Positions 43,133 to 48,244 of a stretch of 48,244 nt of DNA are shown piece by piece. The notes under the pieces are model-generated. The model worked only from the letters and a program-made list of their open reading frames with translations. It was not told where the DNA came from and ran no database searches. Position numbers and translations under genes: made by a program. The DNA comes from JAADGZ01 sp964596835. GTDB lineage: Bacteria; Pseudomonadota; Gammaproteobacteria; UBA6429; Thiohalophilaceae. The first letter of the stretch is position 1. Each line of letters begins with the position of its first letter. The stretch covers positions 1 through 48,244 of the forward strand of contig CAZQVV010000005.1 in NCBI GenBank assembly GCA_964596835.1, in the 5' to 3' direction.

Positions 43133-43684
43133 TCAGGCCGGTTTCTTTGCATGTTTGGGGCGAAAAGCCGTCATTACAGCTTCATCCGTTTCCAGATAAG
43201 GGCCTTCCAGCAAATCGATGCAATAAGGCACCGCCGGAAATACCGCATTCAGGCAATCATCAATGGCCGAGGGCTTACCCGGCAGATTGATGATCAGGCT
43301 CTGACCCCGAATCCCAGCCATCTGCCGCGACAGGATCGCGGTGGGTACAAACGTCAGCGACACCGCCCGCATCTGCTCACCAAAACCGTCGAGAATCTTC
43401 TCGCATACCGCCTCCGTGGCTTCGGGCGTAATATCACGGCGGGCCGGGCCGGTGCCACCAGTGGTCACGATCAGACAGCAACCTTCCTCATCCGCCAGCC
43501 TTTTCAAGGCCTGTTCCACCTGCCCCTGCTCATCCGGCACGATCAAGGTCACTGCCTCCCATTTACTACTCAGAGCCTTGTCGAACCAGGCCTGCATCGC
43601 CGGACCGCCCAGATCCTCATATTCACCCCGGCTGGCACGGTCAGAAACCGTCAACAGACCAATGCGTATTGTCGTGTGTATCAT
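43133..43684 (-). CDS. mog: Molybdopterin adenylyltransferase (MogA/MoaB family)
   Basis: Adenylates molybdopterin before molybdenum insertion. The 183-aa product has the MogA fold with GLLTVSDRASRGEYEDLGG near the start, the VTTGGTGPARRDITPEAT signature for the pterin and phosphate, and SLIINLPGKPSAI. Length is close to E. coli MogA (195). No other moa/moe gene is here. It is the first gene of a short minus-strand operon with prmB. Confidence 0.93.
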   Translation of the reverse strand: MIHTTIRIGLLTVSDRASRGEYEDLGGPAMQAWFDKALSSKWEAVTLIVPDEQGQVEQALKRLADEEGCCLIVTTGGTGPARRDITPEATEAVCEKILDGFGEQMRAVSLTFVPTAILSRQMAGIRGQSLIINLPGKPSAIDDCLNAVFPAVPYCIDLLEGPYLETDEAVMTAFRPKHAKKPA

Positions 43685-43770
43685 ACCTACCTCATATCAA
43701 AACCGGGACAAAGGCCATCTTACCCAAATTCAGTTTTGCGCACCTCCCCAAATTCATTAAAACTACCTGC

Positions 43771-43798
43771 CTTGAAATCTGGGCATAACATCTATAAT
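43771..43798 (+). promoter_or_regulatory. Promoter close to the Memo-family gene
   Basis: TTGAAA (43772–43777) and TATAAT (43793–43798) are 15 bp apart, shorter than ideal. Transcription would start near 43805, two bases before the ATG at 43807, so if this promoter is used the mRNA is leaderless or nearly so. Confidence 0.45.
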
Positions 43799-43806
43799 GA
43801 AGGGGT

Positions 43807-44619
43807 ATGGAAAAGCTTATTCGACAGGCGGCCGTGGCCGGAAGTTTTTATCCCGCAGATAATCGCGAGCTGAGGCGGATGCTGGCGCAGTTTCTGGCCC
43901 AGGCCGAACAACAGCAGTCAGGGCTTGCCTATACCCCTAAGGCGATCATTGTCCCCCATGCCGGTTATATCTATTCCGGGCCGGTCGCCGCCAGCGCCTA
44001 CCACCCTCTGCATGCGGCTGGCGGTCACATTAATCGTGTGGTGCTGCTCGGCCCCTCCCACCGTGTCCCTTTTCATGGCCTGGCGAGCTGCCAGGCCAGC
44101 CATTACGCGACCCCGCTGGGGCTGATCACGCTGGATCGAGCCAGCCTCGACAGGCTGGAGAGTATGCCCCAGGTAACGGTGAATGATGCTGCGCATATTC
44201 CGGAACACAGTCTTGAGGTGCAACTGCCCTTTCTGCAATACGTACTGGATGACTTTGAGCTCATACCGTTACTGGTGGGCGATGCCGATGAAAGGGAAGT
44301 CGCTGACGTGCTTGATGAACTCTGGGGTGACCGCCACACGCTCATCGTGATCAGTTCGGATCTCAGCCACTATCATGATTACACCACCGCACAGCGGCTG
44401 GATCAAAATACGTCTCGTGCGATTGAAACACTCAACCCGACAGCAATCAGCTATGAAGATGCCTGCGGCCGCAATCCCGTCAACGGTCTGCTGCATATCG
44501 CAAAGCGCCGAGCCATGCATGTGGAAACCGTGGACTTGCGTAATTCGGGCGACACGGCCGGCCCACGCGATCAGGTCGTGGGCTACGGCGCCTACCTGTT
44601 TTTTGAACATCAGGCCTGA
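43807..44619 (+). CDS. amrB: Memo-family protein (AmmeMemoRadiSam system protein B)
   Basis: A 270-aa cytosolic protein of the Memo family, whose fold resembles nonheme-iron aromatic dioxygenases (LigB); the bacterial function is unknown. The opening AAVAGSFYPAD is the family's usual start, and the candidate metal residues are kept in PHAGYIYSG, GPSHRVPF, SSDLSHYHDY and DACGRNPVNG. Its start codon is only nine bases from a TATAAT. The AMMECR1 gene begins four bases after the stop. No radical SAM third partner is seen in this window. Confidence 0.9.
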   Translation: MEKLIRQAAVAGSFYPADNRELRRMLAQFLAQAEQQQSGLAYTPKAIIVPHAGYIYSGPVAASAYHPLHAAGGHINRVVLLGPSHRVPFHGLASCQASHYATPLGLITLDRASLDRLESMPQVTVNDAAHIPEHSLEVQLPFLQYVLDDFELIPLLVGDADEREVADVLDELWGDRHTLIVISSDLSHYHDYTTAQRLDQNTSRAIETLNPTAISYEDACGRNPVNGLLHIAKRRAMHVETVDLRNSGDTAGPRDQVVGYGAYLFFEHQA

Positions 44620-44623
44620 CACC

Positions 44624-45196
44624 ATGCTCGATCATAAAAACCAGAACATCCTGCTTGATATCGCCCGCACCTCGATCGCTAACGGTCTGAAACAGGGCCA
44701 ACCTCTGGCTGTGAGACAGGGGGACTATCCCTCTATCCTGCAGGCGCCGCGCGCCAGCTTCGTCACCCTACAAATCAACACGCAACTGCGCGGCTGCATC
44801 GGCACCCTCGAAGCCTTTCGACCACTGATAGAGGACGTAGCGGAAAATGCCTTTGCCGCAGCCTTCCGTGATCCGCGTTTTCCACCTGTCAGCGAGAAGG
44901 AATTCAAACAGCTTGACTACCATATTTCCATTCTCAGCCCCAGTGAGCCGATAGAAGTCAAGTCGGAAAATGATCTGCTGAATAAACTACGTCCCGGCAT
45001 AGACGGCCTGGTACTGGAAGAAGGCGGTCGGCGCGGCACCTTCCTGCCCTCGGTCTGGGAAAGCCTGCCCAGCCCCCGGCAGTTCCTGGCGCAACTGAAA
45101 GTCAAAGCCGGACTGCCGGCGGATTACTGGTCGGACAACATCAAAGTGAAACGCTACACGGTGGAGGATATTAAAAGCAACGGAAAACCGTACTGA
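44624..45196 (+). CDS. amrA: AMMECR1-domain protein (AmmeMemoRadiSam system protein A)
   Basis: A 190-aa soluble protein. I start at the ATG at 44624 (MLDHKNQNILLDIARTSI), because the longer in-frame ORF runs inside the Memo gene in another frame. Family motifs are LRGCIGTLEAFRPL, FAAAFRDPRFPPVSEKE and DGLVLEEGGRRGTFLPSVWE. Function is unknown, though AMMECR1 is often linked with Memo and a radical SAM enzyme. The last three bases of its reading frame, TGA, are the first bases of the palindromic repeat at 45194. Confidence 0.93.
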   Translation: MLDHKNQNILLDIARTSIANGLKQGQPLAVRQGDYPSILQAPRASFVTLQINTQLRGCIGTLEAFRPLIEDVAENAFAAAFRDPRFPPVSEKEFKQLDYHISILSPSEPIEVKSENDLLNKLRPGIDGLVLEEGGRRGTFLPSVWESLPSPRQFLAQLKVKAGLPADYWSDNIKVKRYTVEDIKSNGKPY

Positions 45197-45350
45197 TGGG
45201 TTTCACTTCGTTCTACCCATCCTACCCATCCTACCCATCCTACCCATCCTACCCACTTTTGACCATGCGTAGGATGGGTAGAACGAAGTGAAACCCATCA
45301 ACATATCCTCAGGGAGTAACCTGTTTTTTTACTGAGTAGTGACATCAAAA
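45194..45350. repeat. TGATGGGTTTC palindrome, copy B, with a 9-bp minisatellite and tail
   Basis: The arms 45194–45225 and 45269–45300 are perfectly complementary over 32 bp; the left begins TGATGGGTTTCACTTCGTTC. One arm has gained extra TACCCATCC units (four copies and a partial in 45214–45255). The tail to about 45345 (TTTTTACTGAGTAGTGACA) matches that after copy A. It supplies the amrA stop codon. Confidence 0.9.
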
Positions 45351-45361
45351 TTCCAATAAAA

Positions 45362-45400
45362 CCTCTGCGTCTCCACGCCTCCGCGTTCTCTGCGATCAAA
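45362..45400. repeat. Single arm of the ACGCAGAG repeat family
   Basis: CCTCTGCGTCTCCACGCCTC followed by CGCGTTCTCTGCGAT matches one arm of the elements at 14583 and 36465. No mirror arm is present. It lies just beyond the end of the pentapeptide gene. Confidence 0.6.
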
Positions 45401-45429
45401 ACAAATACTTAAAGAATAGGGAGAAATAT

Positions 45430-46305
45430 CTATCTTACAGCTTGAAGCGTGCGGCATTTACCCAGCGAACCCTTAAGGCAGGTGCGTCCATCCACCCAGA
45501 TGGCATGGTCCAGCCGCGCTCCCTCAAGTCGGACATCCTGCATTTTTGCGCCGCTAAAATCAGCATAGGTCAGATCGGCACCGGTAAAATCAGTATGACT
45601 CAGATCGGCACGCTGGAGACTGCTGCCTTTCATGTGCGCCTGCCTGAAGTCGACATAGCTGAGATTCGCCATACTTAAATTGGTATACATCAAACTCGCC
45701 CTGGACAGATTTGATCCAAACAGGTTGGCGCCACTGAGATTGGCGCTATCAAGATTGGCGCCCTGCAGATCGGAATTCAAAGACTGCCGGCCCGCCATGC
45801 GGCAGTTACGCCAGTTCACCCCAGGGCGAGCGGCGGCATTACAGACGGGCTGTTCAATTCGCGTTTTCGGTGAAAAATGAAATCCGGCGTAAATCAGGCC
45901 ACTGACAGCCAGTAGCACCAATAGGGCCTGCAGAACTGAAAATTCGCGCTGCTGTAAAAAGTGTTTGTAGATAGACTCCCGGTGGCTGCGGTATTCCAGC
46001 AATTCATCCGGCTCAGGCAAACGGCGCGAATCTGCATGGGCGCCATGTTGGGGGCGGCGTTCATCAGCCCAACGGCGCGCGGCCATGAGCCGCTCCTGCG
46101 CAAGTTCATCCGTGGGTTCCTCCTGGAGCACCTCCGGTAACAGATCCTGACGGGACTGGATCATTACCCAGCTTTCCCTGTCTTCACTGACCTCATCACT
46201 TACCCGGAAACGTCCCAGCAGCAGAGACTGGGAAATTTGCCTGGGTGGAAATGGCCCAAGCACCTTGTCATTCTTGCGAACATAAAGGGGAGAATGTTTT
46301 GTCAT
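45430..46305 (-). CDS. GYF-like/transmembrane/pentapeptide-repeat protein
   Basis: A 291-aa protein of unknown function with three parts. Residues 1–60 resemble a GYF_2-type domain (PLYVRKNDKVLGPFPPRQIS, then LLGRFRVSDEVSED and WVMIQ). One membrane helix lies at about 128–150 (VLQALLVLLAVSGLIYAGF). Residues about 170–275 are pentapeptide repeats (ANLSGANLFGSNLSRAS and so on), which form a right-handed β-helix, bordered by cysteine pairs (CNAAARPGVNWRNC and CLKGSLGKC) that could be disulfides if this half is periplasmic. It is a single gene divergent from the FliK-like gene. Confidence 0.85.
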   Translation of the reverse strand: MTKHSPLYVRKNDKVLGPFPPRQISQSLLLGRFRVSDEVSEDRESWVMIQSRQDLLPEVLQEEPTDELAQERLMAARRWADERRPQHGAHADSRRLPEPDELLEYRSHRESIYKHFLQQREFSVLQALLVLLAVSGLIYAGFHFSPKTRIEQPVCNAAARPGVNWRNCRMAGRQSLNSDLQGANLDSANLSGANLFGSNLSRASLMYTNLSMANLSYVDFRQAHMKGSSLQRADLSHTDFTGADLTYADFSGAKMQDVRLEGARLDHAIWVDGRTCLKGSLGKCRTLQAVR

Positions 46306-46434
46306 GTCTGTTCTATGCCCGCATCGTCTTTGTTCAGCCTTATAATTTTTCAGGTTTCTTCAAAACATCATCTATTATGTGCGAGTATACAGAAAATGCC
46401 CCAACGGCCGTTATACTGTTATCGGCATACTTCT

Positions 46435-47763
46435 ATGGATATTAAAAAATCTGGCGGCCTGCCGCTCCCGCAACCTGAATCCCTGCCTGCAACCGGTAAA
46501 AGCGCTGCTATCCCGCGCCCGGAAATCAGCCCTGCCCCCCCTGCACAGCCGCCCTGGCAAAGCGGACAAATTTTGCAGGCACTGATACTCAAGGTGACAC
46601 CGGCGCAGATACTACTCAACATCCAGGGGATTCAGGCCAGCGCTGCTCGCCCCCCTGCCCTGACCCTGCAGGCAGGTGACCGCCTGCAACTTGAAGTTCT
46701 GAAAAATACGAACCCGCCGCAGCTCAAACTACTTGAGTTACAGCCTGCGGCCTCCACGATTGTCAACCGCGCCCTGCGCACCAGTCTGCCCCGGCAACAG
46801 GCGCTGCCGCCCCTGCTGGCCAATATTGAATACCTCAGCCGTCATCCGGCAGCCGCAAATTTACTGGATCGGCCTGTTCGCAGTACCCTGCAGCAGCTTT
46901 ATTACCAATTGCCGACAGTGGCATCTCTGCGTCAGCCAGAGGCGCTGAAACAGGCCCTCGAACTCAGTGGCCCCTTTCTTGAAAACCACCTGCACACCAC
47001 GCAGCAAACGCCCAGCCTGAACCTACAGCAGGATCTGCGCGTCAATCTGCTACGCCTGGCCACACAACTGCAACACTATATCGCCCGTGAGGCGGGTCAG
47101 ATCAGGCCAGTCCGCCAGCAGCCACAGCTTCCCCCATCGAGCGATGTCACCCGCCCACAGACGGAGTCTGCCCCCGTCTCTCATCGTCCCGCACTCCCAC
47201 CGATCAGCACGGGGCATCCCGGAGCACAGCCCGCCGTTGCCGCCAGTCTGGCTCAGACTTCCCCGCTCAGAGCTGCTGAACAATTGCTGCAACAGACTGA
47301 GGGTGTGCTTGCGCGTCTGCACGTCCATCAGTTGCACCACCTTAAAAGCGAGCAAGCAGGCCACCCCGCCTGGTCAATGGAATTGCCGGTACGTAGCGAG
47401 CAGGGTATCAACCTGTTCGACATCCGCATTCATAGAGATCCTCCCTTCCCTGTACCCTGGAGTAACGAAGATGGTCAACACAAACAGCCACAGGCAGAAC
47501 CGCGCTGGAATGTCCGACTGGCTTTTGATCTGGAAGGTCTGGGGCCGGTGCAGGCGGTAATCGCTCTGCAACAGGAACAGATTTCAGTACACTTTCATGC
47601 ACAGGAAAATCAGACCAGCGTGCTTTTCAATGAATATGCGGAAATGCTCGGCAGCCGTTTGCGGCAGGCCGGACTGGACGTCGCGGCAATTGATTGCCGT
47701 CAGGGACAACCCGAACCTGCTGCGGGAATAAACGGTGCCCCTATCCTGGATGAACAGGCATGA
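46435..47763 (+). CDS. FliK-like flagellar hook-length control protein
   Basis: Start ATG at 46435 gives 442 aa; the open frame continues upstream but through the divergent gene's control region. The long N-terminal part is rich in Pro, Gln, Leu and Ala, without recognisable domains. The C-terminal part (about 345–425) has the FliK_C pattern, with SMELPVRSEQGINLFDIRI, LAFDLEGLGPVQAVIAL and a final MLGSRLRQAGLDVAAIDC. FliK measures hook length and switches the export gate by contact with FlhB. The stop overlaps the next gene, an FlhB C-terminus-like protein, by four bases. No other flagellar gene is present here. Confidence 0.8.
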   Translation: MDIKKSGGLPLPQPESLPATGKSAAIPRPEISPAPPAQPPWQSGQILQALILKVTPAQILLNIQGIQASAARPPALTLQAGDRLQLEVLKNTNPPQLKLLELQPAASTIVNRALRTSLPRQQALPPLLANIEYLSRHPAAANLLDRPVRSTLQQLYYQLPTVASLRQPEALKQALELSGPFLENHLHTTQQTPSLNLQQDLRVNLLRLATQLQHYIAREAGQIRPVRQQPQLPPSSDVTRPQTESAPVSHRPALPPISTGHPGAQPAVAASLAQTSPLRAAEQLLQQTEGVLARLHVHQLHHLKSEQAGHPAWSMELPVRSEQGINLFDIRIHRDPPFPVPWSNEDGQHKQPQAEPRWNVRLAFDLEGLGPVQAVIALQQEQISVHFHAQENQTSVLFNEYAEMLGSRLRQAGLDVAAIDCRQGQPEPAAGINGAPILDEQA

Positions 47764-48044
47764 ACGAACAGACAAGAATACCGACGCTGGCGGTTGCCCT
47801 GCAATACGATGGCAAAGCCGCGCCGAAGGTAACCGCCAAGGGCGCGGGTGATATCGCCGAGCAGATCCTGGCGATTGCCCGTGAACACGGTGTGCCTTTG
47901 CAGGATAATCCGGAACTGGTGAAATTGCTGTCAAAAATTGAGCTCGGTGATCAGATCCCCGAAGCGCTTTATCTTGCCGTCGCCGAGGTGATCGCCTTTG
48001 CTTATATGCTTAAAGGCAAGGTGCCGCAGGGGTATGGGGAATAG
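47760..48044 (+). CDS. FlhB C-terminal-domain-like protein (FhlB/EscU family)
   Basis: A 94-aa cytosolic protein that matches only the soluble C-terminal subdomain of FlhB/YscU export-switch proteins: the sequence LAVALQYDGKAAPKVTAKGAGDIAEQ then VPLQDNPELVKLLSKIELGDQIPEALYLAVAEVIAFAY. The membrane part is absent and the autocleavage motif NPTH is replaced by IPTL, so it starts about where cleaved FlhB would. It may substitute for or compete with the cleaved FlhB piece. Coupled by ATGA to the FliK-like gene. Confidence 0.88.
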   Translation: MNEQTRIPTLAVALQYDGKAAPKVTAKGAGDIAEQILAIAREHGVPLQDNPELVKLLSKIELGDQIPEALYLAVAEVIAFAYMLKGKVPQGYGE

Positions 48045-48068
48045 CGGGATAAGGCTGTATTTTATCTG

Positions 48069-48148
48069 TGATGGGTTTCGCGTTGCTCTACCCATCCTAC
48101 CCGCTTTTGACCATCCGTAGGATGGGTAGAGCAACGCGAAACCCATCA
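48069..48148. repeat. TGATGGGTTTC palindrome, copy C
   Basis: Arms 48069–48100 and 48117–48148 are perfectly complementary over 32 bp, with a 16-base loop (CCGCTTTTGACCATCC). The left begins TGATGGGTTTCGCGTTGCTC. It follows the FlhB-like gene by 24 bases and could act as its transcript end. Beyond it, 48149–48244 shows no gene that I can support. Confidence 0.9.
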
Positions 48149-48244
48149 ATCAAACTTTACTCAATACTTCCTGCGCTTCGCTCCGGCCTCATGTGCGGGA
48201 ACAGGAGGACATCGCGGATGGAGGGGGAATCGGTAAACAACATT

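Overview
This window looks like a draft-genome scaffold from a gammaproteobacterium. The evidence is gene order: in the direction of transcription the minus-strand block reads rpsB–tsf–pyrH–frr–uppS–cdsA–dxr–rseP–bamA–skp, the Pseudomonas-type version of this cluster, with map–glnD divergent from rpsB as in many gammaproteobacteria. Base composition is moderate and intergenic spaces are crowded with palindromic repeats. I cannot name a genus; a Chromatiales-like relative would fit but is not shown. A run of exactly 100 N at 8555–8654 marks a scaffold gap inside a tandem repeat.

Layout. 1–10752 (minus): envelope biogenesis and translation (Skp fragment, BamA, RseP, Dxr, CdsA, UppS, Frr, PyrH, EF-Ts, S2). 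11112–19467 (plus, except an EamA permease at 14844): Map, GlnD, then three lysine/peptidoglycan genes dapC, dapD and dapE. 19693–20619: a TauD-like dioxygenase behind a perfect FNR-type box. 20789–24863 (minus): TsaB, a YoaA/DinG-type helicase and two small genes without known function. 25101: an NlpC/P60 lipoprotein.

25583–33706 is the most unusual part. A minus-strand FHA–GAF–HD-GYP protein stands divergent from a plus-strand operon of a 154-aa unknown protein, a HEAT-repeat/Ser-Thr kinase fusion, two PilT/PilU-type pilus retraction ATPases and a second FHA protein. Phosphorylation (kinase), phosphothreonine reading (two FHA proteins), c-di-GMP turnover (HD-GYP) and pilus motors thus sit in one locus, which suggests a dedicated signalling module controlling a pilus or surface machine.

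33761–48044: an Mqo-like flavoprotein, an MFS transporter and AroC (minus); a GGDEF/EAL protein (plus); HemN, a small unknown, PrmB and a Mog-type molybdopterin enzyme (minus); a Memo/AMMECR1 pair (plus); a GYF-like/pentapeptide membrane protein (minus); and an orphan FliK-like/FlhB-C-terminus-like pair (plus).

At least four families of intergenic palindromes recur. In the best one the two arms differ between copies but match each other within a copy. I found no rRNA, tRNA, CRISPR array, transposase or prophage gene.
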